Positions 33,473-54,916 of a stretch of DNA of 64,000 nucleotides are shown piece after piece (position 1 is the first letter of the stretch; each line of letters begins with the position of its first letter). The DNA lies in the NCBI GenBank assembly GCA_022605955.1, contig JAKCOZ010000032.1, positions 4,402,001 to 4,466,000 of the forward strand. The letters are read 5' to 3'. This DNA comes from Rallus limicola (lineage: Eukaryota; Chordata; Aves; Gruiformes; Rallidae). The notes below the pieces were generated by a model. That model made no database searches. It saw only the letters and a list, made by a program, of their open reading frames with translations, and was not told the origin of the DNA. The position numbers and the translations under genes are program-made.

Positions 33473-33486
33473 GGGGGTGGGGGTGG
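33473..33486 (+). promoter_or_regulatory. G-tract element upstream of the MICU1 microexon
   Basis: The run G5-T-G5-T-G2 lies 66-79 bases upstream of the 12-nt microexon. In pre-mRNA, such G runs are typical hnRNP F/H binding sites and can be intronic splicing enhancers or silencers. The sequence is plain; a regulatory role is inferred from position only. Confidence 0.4.
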
Positions 33487-33506
33487 TTTTTTTGGTGTAA
33501 CCAAGC

Positions 33507-33551
33507 ATTCCCTCATTTTTTCCCTTTTCTAACCCTGTCCCCTTCCACCAG
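33507..33551 (+). promoter_or_regulatory. Branch point, pyrimidine tract and acceptor of the microexon
   Basis: A pyrimidine-rich run (CATTCCCTCATTTTTTCCC and onward) leads to TTCTAAC. The likely branch adenosine is at 33532, 20 bases before the exon. CCTGTCCCCTTCCACCAG follows, with no intervening AG. This is a good 3' splice site and supports 33552 as a real exon start. Confidence 0.75.
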
Positions 33552-33563
33552 GATTTCTGGCAG
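33552..33563 (+). CDS. MICU1: MICU1 alternative microexon (DFWQ; MICU1.1-type)
   Basis: This 12-nt exon, GATTTCTGGCAG, is flanked by a strong acceptor (branch point TTCTAAC, pyrimidine tract, CAG) and by donor CAG|GTACAA. It lies between the exon ending DGK (27418) and the exon starting KLSQERE (40721). Both junctions are phase 0, so inclusion adds exactly Asp-Phe-Trp-Gln without a frameshift. Mammalian MICU1.1, enriched in skeletal muscle, carries Glu-Phe-Trp-Gln at this same junction (after about residue 180) and is reported to bind calcium more tightly and activate MCU more strongly. Position, size, phase and three of four residues agree, with Asp replacing Glu. A GCATG motif starts 15 bases downstream. 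Too short for ORF-based detection; only transcripts can prove its use. Confidence 0.85.
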
Positions 33564-33577
33564 GTACAAAGCAGACA

Positions 33578-33582
33578 GCATG
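33578..33582 (+). promoter_or_regulatory. GCATG motif downstream of the microexon (RBFOX-type)
   Basis: GCATG begins 15 bases after the microexon's 3' end. Downstream GCATG/TGCATG sites commonly promote inclusion of muscle and neuronal cassette exons through RBFOX proteins. A five-base motif occurs often by chance, so this is suggestive only. Confidence 0.35.
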
Positions 33583-33654
33583 TGCTTTGATTAGTTTGTG
33601 CTTCAGACCTCATAATATGCACTTCTCATGTAAAAGGGACAGTGTATGCTCACC

Positions 33655-33672
33655 CCTCCTCCTCCTCCTCCT
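33655..33672. repeat. (CCT)6 trinucleotide microsatellite
   Basis: Six pure CCT units, about 90 bases downstream of the microexon, in a pyrimidine-rich intronic stretch. Confidence 0.9.
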
Positions 33673-36600
33673 CACTCCTGGGATAAATAATCCTGAATCC
33701 TCTCCTTGATCCTCAGCCTGAAGGATTTATTTCAGAATACTTGAATTTGGCTTGTTAAGAGCGCAGTCCTCAGCGTAACCATGAATACGGGGTTTTATTA
33801 ACGGGAACATCTTTGAGCAGAGCTGAAATGTGTTCCTCCCCATCCTTCTATTTTCACGGTGGCTTCTGAGGCTTCTGACTTCTTTTGCAGCTTGATGAGA
33901 CTTCAATAGAGCTGGTCCTGTTGGAAAATGGCATTTTCTGCTTGAGCTTGTGAAGTTTCATTCTGTGAGGAAGGGCAGGCATCTCCCTGGCCAGTTGCGG
34001 TGGGGAAACACCCTGTGTTAGAATAACTGTAAGTTTGGGGAAGGTTATTTTTACAAACTTTCTTCCATGTTTCAAGTTAGAGGAGGAATATATTGGGTGA
34101 ACAATACTAAAGGATATTTTAGGAAGAAGAAATTTAGGTCCTTTAATTCACAGGATGATGTCTAGGGAAAGGAACTGGAAGAGAGAAGTTTGTTTGGTAC
34201 TAGTAAGTAAAGAGGGAGGCATCCTCTGAATACTTCTTGTTTGCCCTGTACCTTTGTGACCTTAATGAAATCCACTGGGGAAGTGAGCAAAAAATAAGCA
34301 GCTTGGTGACTAAGTGCCCTCAGGTGTGTGCAGTCTTGTCATCAACAAGGGGTTTGTTTTCTGGCTTTGGATCCTGTTTTGGCTTTAATTTCTTAGCTAG
34401 TTTTGCAGACTTCAGCTTAATACTTAAGGGATATGAAGCTGAGCTCTGAAGTCTCTGTCCTCAGGTCAGACAGTTACGGGGAGAGCGAAGGAGGATGGGT
34501 TGAGAAGGGTGGGAGGGAATGGGTTTGGAGATGCTTGACCTCCCTGGCTATAGAAGGTCTGGGTAGGAGAAGCAGGAAAAGAAGAAAGGAAAAGTGGAAG
34601 AGAGTGATGAGATTTTTAGTTGGATCTTGATTTGGTTCCTCAAATAGCTTGTGATCATGATGACCATCTCTAATGGCATGGTTCTAAGTGGGTTTTCCCC
34701 AAACCCCTTTATCATTTGGTGGGTGATTAGTACAGAGTGCTGAACGTCATTATCCCAGCCAATCTTTAATCCTTGCTTTCTGTATAGAATTACTATTTTC
34801 CTCATGTACTTTTGCACTGGAATCTTTATCTGAGGGAAGGAACAGCGTGCATTACCAAGATGAACTCATTATACTGATAATGCAGGCTGAGACGAGGGAA
34901 AGCAGTATCCCCACTTCCATCGGGAGACCTAAACAGCCATTTAAATTCAAAGGTGTCAAAAGCCAACTCATTTTAGAAGCGTGATTTGGGGCATTGAGGA
35001 CCTAATTTTAATCCTCCCCCATCAAATTTCCCTGACAAATGCTGCTGTGATCCTACAGATGGTGATTTCATTACCCTGCTGAGGGACTGAGCGCAGCGGA
35101 GGGGAGCCAGGAGTGTAGACTGTCCCTTTTCCAAGGCATTTCCTATTTGCTTTTCCAGCAGGGGGTTTCTCCCTTGCATGAGTGCGTCTGCTGCCTGCGA
35201 AGGGTCGGGAAAGTCTGTGTCTCTTCATATTTTTTTTTAAATTATTTTATTTTCTTGGTTGTACAGAATGCTGGCCTTGTGTTTCAGGTGGCATTTGCTT
35301 TAAAGGTGATGAATATATTTGCAGCCTTGCTGGAAGGGGGGAAATGCAGACTTTTCTTTCCAGTCTCAGGAGACCACCTCTAGTAATAATTACTGCCTAA
35401 ATTCTGATTCTCTGTACGTGTCCAAATTCAAAGGGAGATGGTTATGCAGAACGACTTCATCCACATTCAGCTCTGTGGCTTTGTCCCTCTGTGTGTATAT
35501 TCAGGTAAAATAAAATAAACCCCAAATCCCGGGTCTTAAAAACCCCTTGTATTTAAATACACTCTTGAAAGGTCTTAAGCTGCAGTATTTATCTGCCAGC
35601 GGTACGCTTTGAGCATTTTCCTATGCTAACCTCACCCACCAGTGTGATTTGCCAGGCAGAATGGGGTTGCATTTGCCTGTATTATTATGCAGGCTTCATA
35701 GGAAGTTATCCAGAGCCTCTAGGAGTGGTACCAGCAGCTTTTCCATTGCAAAAAGGGCTTTAGGAGTTTCAGGAAGTTCTTGTGCTCTTTCCATCCCCAC
35801 CTTTAAATGCTTTTCACTTCAATGATATAAAAAAAATATATCCCAGGCAGTGCGTCTAAAATGAGTTATTTTTCATCCACATTATAAAGCTGGCTTTAAA
35901 CTCAAAATCCCTCAGGTCCCTCCCAAATTTCTTCCTTGTCCTTGTTTCATAGTGCCGAGGGACTTCCCCTACCTCCCTTTCCTCTAAAGGGCTCTCAAAC
36001 ATCTGGGCTGCAAGGCTCAGGTTTTAAATATGATTCTGAAAGCCTTTTTATTTCCTTATTTCAGTTTTCTTAACGTAGGTGGTGAGGTGCCACCGTGAGC
36101 TGTCTTGAAATCTCCAAATATGCGGCTTCGGTTCTTCCAAGTTTATACTTTAAAGGAGCAAAAATTCAAACCCTCCCTCATTTCAGAGCCTCCAGTTCAG
36201 CATTTTGATGCAAACAGAGTTCAAAGCATTAATATTTTTAGTTCCCATAGCAGGCTGCATTGCCTGTGGCTTCCACTGGTGTTTCTTAAGGATTTTCCTT
36301 TCTGTCTTCCATGATGGACTAAAACAGAGTGTTTGCTGCAAACTCCTGGGTCACCCTGTGTCTCAGTACATATTTCCCCAAATTTCCCCTAGCCCTGCTG
36401 GGGAAGGAGCTGTGTCTGTGCCAGCACGATGCTGTCCTGCAGGTTTTGCTGGACCAGGAAAATCAGAGCCGCATGGCTGCATGTTACCGCATCATGTAGG
36501 GCTAATGAGATGGCAGACACTAGCTGGTGTTGCTAATGATGTCACACCACACACCTGGCAGGTGCTAAAGAGTGCTTAAAATGCATTTATTAAATGGGTG

Positions 36601-39600
36601 GTCTGAAGTTGTAACACAGATTGCTGCTGTGGAAAAGAGAGTATTTCTTTTTAAGACTGAACGTACAGCGTCTCAACCTCTTTGCTTGTATGCCTGCAGC
36701 CATAAGAGCAAGACACTAAAATATGCCTCTTAAATGGTTTGCACAAGTGCAGGTGGTCAGTTGGGACTGGAAGAGAATTGCTTTGCAGCAAGGTGACATC
36801 ACAGAAACATTTGTGGGTTTATATTTGCTTACACAACGTCAGTAACCCGAAAGTATTTCTTCGAAAAGGGAGTGAACTGAATCTGGTGACGGTTGTCAAT
36901 AAGAGGTGGCTACAGTTCGTCTAAAGTTCCTTACTAATGTACCAAATTACTTTCTGGTTCTGGAGAAACACTTGTTATCTTGCATGCCCTCGGGTATTTT
37001 ATTTCACTGCTGGTTTTTGGAAGGCTTTAAATCAGCTCTCCAGTGGTTGAGGCTGATCCATTCCTGATGCTTTGGTGGATAAGAGCACAAAGGCCATGTG
37101 GAAACACAAGCGAGTGCTGTGAGTAAGTGTGCCCAAAGTGTGTTTTCTCTTCCAGGTTGAAACCCAAGCTGTCAGCTCTTTAAGTGACTTCCCAGGAATG
37201 CGTTCCTCGCGGAGTGGCAAATTAAATGCTGCTCATTAAGGAGTTTCTGAAATGGGAAATGAAGTGAAGCTGCGAGGATTTAGCTGATACAGCGTTGCTG
37301 AACGTGCAGTAGGAATGCAGAGGGAATGCTGGCTCCTTGAGACCAGCTCTGCAGAGGAGGCATCCCTTAATTTGCAGAAATACATATTTTTTTTCTCTTT
37401 TTCCCCCTAAGATTTACATAATTAACTACTAACATGTTTTACTCATCACACAACCCTGGGAAAACAATTTTTAAATCAAAAACCAAGATAATGTTTGGAG
37501 ATTAATGGAAGGAATCAGCAAGGTTTCCTTTGCCTCCAAATTCATGGTACCTGGGAGCTTTGCTGTGTACTCGGCTCAAGGGATGCACCAAAAGTACATC
37601 AGTTTTGGGGTACAATACATCAAGTTCATCCTGTATCCTGGGGCAGTTTTCTTGCTGGCAGCCAGTCTGTTACACTGACCTGGGGAGTTGCCCCCACACG
37701 ACGTGCAACTCGCTTTTTTTCCTACAGCGTGTGGACCTGGTTGGAGAGGTTGGTCACTGTTACCCATAGGGTCAGCTCATGTTCCAGTGCTGTTTGTTGG
37801 GCTTGGAGCCCGTGTTGGAAAGGGGACACTCAGCTTTGTGTATTAAAACACAACTGCATTGCTTGTTGGGTTAATTTTAACCCATTGTCAGTGTTTGGTA
37901 TTGCCAACTAACCTGCCTGAATGCCTGTAAAAAAGCTTTATTCCACTGAGACAGGCCTGGTGGAGTTTCACTGAGCTCACAAAGCCATGCTTGTGCCAAG
38001 AGCAACAGTACATTTTGGGTTCCTTGTTCTTTTTATGTGTTAATCTGGATGCTTGCTCGTTGGTGTGCTTGTTGAGAATGAATCTACTGCTTGATTGAAG
38101 AACACAGAACGTACTCATCAACTGTTTCCTGTGGCTTGCTCACTTGTTGAATGCTCAGTTTTGAATGATTTTTGAATGACCTTCAATCGATTGTTCTGGC
38201 TTTAGGAATGGATTTAATGTGGGAAACAATTTGTAACTGTTTGTCTGCCTGCTTTAATGGAGCACTCGGAAAATTGCCCTGTGTTCAGGTAGAGGGGTGT
38301 GAAATGTGTAAGTGGCCCCGAAATGGTGTGCTTGAGGAGTTTATGAAGATGCTGTGTCTCTAAAAGAGGATGGGAGGCCTGCAAAGGGACTCTTTCCCTT
38401 GTGTTCTCCAATTACATGACCGTTCTGGCTGGAGGGGACGGTAGAGTATGTTGGAACGAAATTAGGCTGTGGAAAAGGAGCTCGAGGTCAATGGACAGTG
38501 TTTTTAGGTGTTAGTGTGGATTGACATAGGGCTTCTTCACCTTGAATTTTGAGGGATCACAGCAATCTCCATAGGGCTTTGTGAAGAAGCAAACATGCAG
38601 CTTCTCCATGAACTGGGAGAAAATAAATGGGGGGAGCTGAGAATTTATACTTTCGTGGCAGGGGCAGGGGGGAAGAGGTGTTCTTTTGAAGCTTCTGTCT
38701 TTTCTTTGCTGAGAGAAAGAGGTGAATGAATATGTGCTTCTCCCATCTGTCTAAACCTTTGTATTTCACAGAGCAGTTCATTTAAGATCCTTTTTTTATT
38801 GTGAGTCTATGGCTGTGGGTTTAGGCTTACAAGAAATCTTTTGAGCTGTTTGATGCTGACTCTGAATTTTGAGTGCAAAAAAGAAACCCCATAAAAAAAA
38901 ACCAAACCCATCTCTGGAACTTTTTTATGGGATCTTTGAGCTGCTATTAGTTAATGATAAATCCTGATAAAGACAAGCTCTTGGAGGAAGGGGCCATAAA
39001 TCACACAAGTAGGTATGATGCTGCTGGCAGTGCCACCAGCAGCGATTGCAGCAAACTCCACAAAATCCTCCCTTCAGTTTAAAAAGAAAACCAAATGCTG
39101 TTTGTTTGCCTCAAGCATCAGTGTACCTTTGCTCTGGACCCATCTTGATGGGAAGGGAAAGCAAAAACATGTTAATTATTTCTTTATCTCACAGTAAGTG
39201 GTATTTTAGCCTGGTATCCTGTAAGCATTAATAGCAGTTACTTTGCATGAAATGAATGCCATGAGCATGTTGTCTGGTGCTGGTGATTTGCCTCTGATTA
39301 AATTCCCAATGAGCTCCAGATGGGAAAGACAGAGCTACTGGGAAGAGTTTTATCTGATAAATAGAGCTGAACCTTTTTTCCCCTGGAAACTGTATTTTTT
39401 TTTTTCTGGTGATCTATATGATTATTTTTGTCTCTCTTTCTTGTGGTTTCCGAACCAGATACGGGTTAAGTTTTCATCTAAATTATTAGCTGAACTCATC
39501 CCCACTCTGCAGTCACATACAATGGTGAGTTCTCTCCAGATAAGACCGGAGGTGGATGAGAGACTGCAGACAGCGGGTCTGACCCAGAGAAGCTCCCTGC

Positions 39601-40720
39601 TAATTCTTGCTGGGATAACTACTCAGGCTTCCTAGTCACAGCAACCGACCTGGTTGCTTGAAAACTTTCTTGCTCTTTGCAAGTCTAACCGTTCGACTTG
39701 ATGTTATGTTTTGCCTGCTGGTATTATTGTCAGTTAACCAGTTTTCTTTCCTTTATCTTGTATATGATGGGATCTCCGCTAGACAGAGGTAACGGTGGGG
39801 GACAGTTGTGTAGCTGGACCCTCGTGTGGTGGTGTTTGTCAGTGGTTTTTTTCTTCAAACCGGTCCTAAAACTCAGCCTTGCTTTCACCGTGCTTTTCTG
39901 TGCTTGCATGAGCTGGTTTCTGTGGAACAGCCCCATCCATGCCTACTCTCCTTCATACCTAATTTCATTTTCCTCCGTGCGTGCGTGTGCCGCCTCCTGC
40001 TATGTTCTTAAAACGGGGCACCAGCGTGGACTGCCTAACAGTTTTATGGATCCTTTTCAGTCTTTGAAGCCTCAGCGGATCAAAGGGACTTGGGTTTTTA
40101 CCAGACTAGCTGGTAAAGCTCTTATTTTTTACTAAAACAAGGTGTTGGAAAAAGAACTGGAGCAAGAGGGAGAGACTGAGATTGCTATTGCTCCCAGTCC
40201 TCCCGGTGAGCTTGCTAAGCACACTCCCGAGTTGTGTGCTGCTGCTAGCTGCACTTGCTTGATAATTCTGATTGTATTTTATATTCATGTGAAACACTGT
40301 GTTCTTGGCGGCTGCTGCTGCAGCAGAGTATAGCTAAAATGCTATTAGTGAAATATAAGAATTTTTCTCGAGCCCCCTATTAAAAATAAAAATCTGGTTT
40401 ATCCCACCACTGATCTCTCAGATTCAGGCAGTATCAAGCAGAACAGACAGATTTTTATCTGTAGTGAGCTGGGCTAAGCCAGCTAATTACTGCTGTGGAG
40501 TTCGTTACCCCTGATCTGGGATGGCGAAACACTGGCCTTGGTAGAGCATTTCTGACAGGTTTGAAGGCTGGAAAAGGTCCGCTGAGTAGGAGTGGAAGTA
40601 GTAGGGGTGTGTGTACGTGGAATGGCTTTGTTGGTGGTGAGGATATAAATAAAGCCTTCTGTGTCTCTGTTTAATTGATTACTTTTATTTTCTCTTTTTG
40701 TGGGTCGGATGGATAAACAG

Positions 40721-40835
40721 AAGTTATCCCAGGAGCGGGAGAAGTTTGCTGATGAAGACAGCATATTTTATGCACTGGGAGAATGTGGACTCATCTCATT
40801 TTCTGACTACATCTTCCTCACAACAGTCCTTTCCA
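40721..40835 (+). CDS. MICU1: MICU1 exon leading into EF-hand 1 (human exon 6 equivalent, residues ~180-218)
   Basis: This 115-nt exon has acceptor GATAAACAG and donor CCA|GTAAGT. It reads [20 protein letters not shown] and continues with [18 protein letters not shown], then leaves one base of a Thr codon. It matches human 180-217 except L for I, D for G and A for T. It forms the helices before EF-hand 1; [11 protein letters not shown] is a family hallmark. The acceptor is unusual because its pyrimidine tract sits upstream of a purine-rich 17-base spacer (GTGGGTCGGATGGATAAA). Identity is certain. Confidence 0.98.
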
Positions 40836-50498
<9,663 letters not shown>

Positions 50499-50880
50499 TA
50501 AATGATGGATTAACTCCTTAACGTCACAGCATCTTAGTCCTAAGTGCAGCAGTCCTCTGTGGTGTTACTGCGATTTATATTTGTCGTTACTGCTGGTTTA
50601 AGTCTTGTTCTTCTCTGCTGTGTTGCCTCAGTGCCCACTGGTTTATTTATTGGGTATTTCAAAGCATAATTTTTTTTGTTCAACCAGGACAACTGTAAGT
50701 ATAAACTCCAATTCCCTGTGACTTTGTCTCCAAGGAGTCTTTACAAGATGTCACCTCCAAAGCAGATGAAGAATTTTATTTGCTCTTCTGGTGTCAAAGG
50801 ATTTGGATTCCTCTGCAGGTTTTACTGTGTTCCTTAATTTTCTTAGTCTTCAGAGAACAACCAGGGTGAATGTGTGCCTG

Positions 50881-50948
50881 CTTTGGCAGGGGGGTTGGAC
50901 CTGATGATCTCTCGAGGTCTCTTCCAACCCCTACGATTCTATGATTTC
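50881..50948 (+). mobile_element. CR1 LINE 3' tail fragment
   Basis: The text reads CTTTGGCAGGGGGGTTGGAC, then CTGATGATCTCTCGAGGTCT and CTTCCAACCCCTACGATTCT, then ATGATTT. This is the characteristic 3' end of chicken-repeat-1 retrotransposons, finishing in the ATTCTATG-type octamer rather than poly(A). Only the terminal piece is recognisable, as usual for 5'-truncated CR1 copies. It is the best single pointer to an avian (sauropsid) genome. Confidence 0.85.
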
Positions 50949-52544
50949 AACACCATGTAAAAACATGTTTGTGGACAGCATGTTTTCATGAGGTTTCCCC
51001 CTAACTCTCACAGAGGCTTCATCATCAGGGAGTTTAAGCGGGGTTGTTAATGAGCTTAGCCTTCGAGGTCCTCCTCAAAGCTGTTTTGTCACTGAGTTAG
51101 AGTGAGAATGGATAGAAGGCTCCAGCTGTCAGCAGGGAAGAGATCTGACCTCCCTAGGCAGAAGCATTTGGTTTTCTTGCCTGGGTAGAAAACAACCTTA
51201 AGGCTTTGGAAATTCATCCTGAAGTCGCTGTTGGATGCGGGGTTAACACCTCTGTTATGAAGGAACAAGGTAGATAAGATAACATAGGGAAGGTCCCTGA
51301 TATTCCTGTGGTCCCTGGCACTTCTGTCACCCCACATCCCCCTGAGCTGTACATTTGATGGGCAAACAGAAGCAGGTGCTTCTGGGCAAAAGAGGATGGC
51401 TCTGGTCAAAAGAACCCCAAACAAACAAAAACCCTGTCTCTGTGTTGTTTTTTTACACCAGAGGACATATGTGTTGGGAGGTGATGAGAAGCTGTGTGCT
51501 GATGTCTGAGAAAAAAGCATCATAATCTGGCTACAAATTCTTGCTTATGGGGTGGTGGGATAATTAGTTAACTTGGGAAGAATCCGTAAGAGGTGGTGCT
51601 TTGGGGCACTGGCTATAAATGGGAAGAACTAGTGGCAAAGCAGGACTCTTAAATTATCTCCCCACACTTCTAATCTTTTGCTGTCATTCTCCTTAATTTG
51701 TTACCTGTGGCTATGATGTCGTCACTATGAGTTTGCCCCAGAGCTGTATAACGTATCTGGTGAAGTGTATGATTTTAGGTAGAAACTTTGGATTGAGAAG
51801 AGAACAAAATATGTCTTTCTCCAACATGATATCCCTTCACCCCTCAGCTTGGAATGTAAACCTAGGAGGCTGTTCCTTTTCCTTTGTGTGTAAATTTGAA
51901 TACACAGTGGTGTTTGGGATGTGGTGCTGCTTGACACCCCCTCCCTCCCTACAGACTACTGGCTTAACTGGGGGGGGGAAAGAAAATAAAAATCAGAGTT
52001 TCTTGTTTTCTCAAGCGAAAGTGACCACCCTTCCTTCTGTTTGCATAGAGGATAAGTGGAGAAGTCCACTGCATCTTTGACAATTGAAAGGGTATTTTAC
52101 AGCAGTTACTCGGCGAGGTCAATCACTGAGCAATAAATGAGCTTAAGAGAAGCAGAGAAGGGTGAACAGCCTACTGAAAATGGAATGAAACTAAGGTGCT
52201 AACACTGGTGTTGTGTTTGGCTTTTTTATTGAACAGATAAAGTGAGGAAGTATGTTTCTGGAGGATGAATGTTTCAGAAGCACTATGAAAGTGAAAGCAC
52301 AAAATAGAATTGAATGATTCTGTGTCACCTGGTAGGCCAAGGGAAGTGTGAAGTCATATAAAAGTCCCTAGGAAGAGGAACATTTTTTTGTTAAGCTTGT
52401 TACACATGTCGCTGTCTCTCTATGAAGGAGTGAAATTCCTGGTTAGCATGAGAATATCTTGGTGAAGGATTGATCTTCCAGAGCTTTTTTTGAGTCTGAG
52501 GATGAAGGAGCTGTTTTGGAAAGAGGAGCAGCTTATAACATGTT

Positions 52545-52590
52545 TGTGGGTATCACCGTCACCCATCTGTGGGTATCACTGTCACCCATC
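52545..52590. repeat. 23-bp tandem duplication, two copies
   Basis: A TGTGGGTATCAC-GTCACCCATC unit occurs twice head to tail, with one difference (C or T at unit position 13). It is a recent-looking local duplication in the GC-AG intron. Confidence 0.9.
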
Positions 52591-54916
52591 TGCTGCGTCT
52601 TGCAAACGGAATTAAAGCAGACACAGAGCTTGAACAGGATGTGTGCATGTAATGTATACATATGTAGTAGAAAGCATGCTAATTTATAGGATAAATACAG
52701 CCAGGAACTGGCCCTGCCAGGGGATTATGCTGCTAGAGGTAGCATTGACTTGAGAGATCTCATTTTTGAGAGAACAGGGGTAGCAAAGGAAGGGAAGGAA
52801 GAGGGTCATCACAGGTGCATCATTTGGTCCTTGCTGGCTGTGAGCACATGGCAATGAATTCTGTACTCCTTTCACATGTTGTCTTTGGAGATGGCCAACA
52901 GCAGCTCCCTCTTCGTGCTAATGTATGAGCAACCTTAAGAGTATCCATTGAGAAAGAAGATTACTTCCAGTATTTTAGCTAATATGCTAATAAGTGGGAG
53001 GCTTTAACTACCCAGTAAGAAAATACTGGATTTCTTCAGGCCTCACTGAAGAGCTCAGATGGATCTTCTTTTTTTTCCCCCAGTTAATGCACATCGTTGG
53101 TGTGCAGCACTGAACAGTTGGGAGCTTGTGTTGCTGTCCTCCTCAACGTCTCATCCTTCAACATGTAAATAGTTAGTGTACTCTTCTATTCTTAATTAAA
53201 AAGTTGGATAAGAAGCAGTAAAGTTGCAGGCAGTGTTACTTGTGACTTTTCATTGATTATTTTTAATCCCTCCCAAAGATGAAACTGATCACAAATGCTT
53301 AGGTTGAAATACCAGCAAAGCATGTCTGTGCTTCACAGCCCCGTGTGATCCATGAGCATGCAGGGGAAGGACAGCACTGGCTGGGCTGGGGAACAACTTC
53401 TTGCAGTGGTTGCCTGTGTTTTCTGTGTCTTAGGGCTATCCAAAATAAGGACCAGCCAAATAATTTGGGCTCCAGTGCCCACAGATGGATTTTCAAACTG
53501 TCCAATGCTTGATATAGATGAGCAGAGGGGGTGTAGGATGCCATGTAAATAACACCCGGGAGAAGATGCTCTATCGAGCAGTCTGCAGTGTGGTAAATAT
53601 TTGCTTCTGCAGAAACTGGGGCAATTTTCCAAGCTGGTTGTGAACTGCATTGCTTCAGACAGTTTATAAATATTTGGCTCCAAAATGCACACACAGAGCT
53701 TGTGGTTAAACGGGAGCACAAAGCAAAGTAAGAAGTTGCTGTTTACAGGGCAAAACCCCTTCTTCATATCACAGTGCATATTTCAAAGAAAAAGCAAAAC
53801 CCAAAACCATTTCCCCCCCGCCCTGTTTTTTTATTTCCCCCTCTGACTCAGTGTTTTCTGTAGTGGAAGACTAGCCAGTGTCTGATTTGGAGGCAGCATA
53901 TCAAGTGAGGTGAGCCCAGCAGTGGTATGCAGTGTTCTTCTCTGGAGCATCCCCTTTGGGGTTGTTCCAGTGCTCACTCTGGTTAGGAATTGAACATGCC
54001 AAATACCACGATAACAAGGTTCTGTTGACCTTTTAACAGGCAGGAGCTCTTGGCATCTCTTTTCCTTCCTCCCAACTTCCGTTGGCAGGAGGAGGAGGAG
54101 GCTGAAGGCAAAGCAGCAGTGTTTGGTAGAGCTTTGGGATGCCTGTGCTGTCGAAGCTGATAGCTGGGCAGCACATTGCATGGGCTTTTTACCTCCCCCT
54201 TTCTCAAGCTTGTCTTTAATATGAGTTCTCCTGTAGTGTTCACTTGAATTGAGTGGTGCAGTCAAAGGTACAGGGTAGTGCTGAGCGCTCAGAGGAGGAG
54301 GATGCAGCCTGCCTGCATGGTTTGCTAAAAGCCTGGAGATATTGCTGTTATAATGTGTGCTTTCACACTTGGCTGTCTTTGTGCAAATATCCTGCTCAGC
54401 TGGGAACTCAGCTACTTCTGTATCATTTGTTCTGCTGCTGTTGTATTTGGGCTGATGCAGCCTGTGGGACTTCTGAAGAGCCCCTTGCCACACAGCCCCA
54501 GGGATGGAGGAGCTTGATAGTTGAGTGAGTGACAGGCAGCAAGGAGGGGGGGTGCCAGTGGGTGGAAAACCCCTGGTTTTGTGCCCAAGTCTCTAAGCTT
54601 TTTCTTTCCCACAGTTGTCTTGGCTTGTTCTCCTCCTGTGACTTTGGGAGCAAGCTGCTCTCTGCTGATCAGGTGTAGGCATCTCAAACTGTGTGTATCA
54701 CTTCTTCAAACTGGTTTTAAGTACTATTATACTTGCTTTTTAAAAAAGGACTGAAAAAAAAAAAAGCCTGAGTTAAGCTAAGCTTTTGGGTCGTCACCGC
54801 TTTTTTCAGGAAGAAGGGAAAAAATAAGGAATGGTGTGGCAGAGCCTGGAGTACCTGTCCAGATCCTTGTTTAGCACAAATGGGTTTGGTACTAATGTAT
54901 TCCCTCTTGCTTTTAG

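Larger units (their letters stand above)
27419..33551 (+). other. MICU1: MICU1 intron, 5' of the microexon
   Basis: This 6.1-kb stretch has donor GTGAGC and acceptor CCCCTTCCACCAG if the microexon is included; otherwise it is the first part of a 13.3-kb intron. Apart from splicing signals near its 3' end (33473-33551) I see no gene, RNA or clear transposon. The ORFs present are short and unrecognisable. Confidence 0.88.
33564..40720 (+). other. MICU1: MICU1 intron, 3' of the microexon
   Basis: This 7.2-kb stretch runs from donor GTACAA to acceptor GGATAAACAG. It contains a GCATG motif at 33578-33582 and a (CCT)6 microsatellite at 33655-33672. A G-rich patch near 38660-38674 has three G runs. 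I see no nested gene, tRNA or clear transposon. Confidence 0.88.

Noticed and set aside
40312..40326. CTGCTGCTGCAGCAG palindromic triplet run
   Set aside because: Too short to be a meaningful repeat-expansion locus or structured element.
53333..53779. Overlapping 140- and 148-codon minus-strand open frames
   Set aside because: Two long frames overlap out of phase on the same strand with no family resemblance, which is typical of stop-poor intron rather than a gene.
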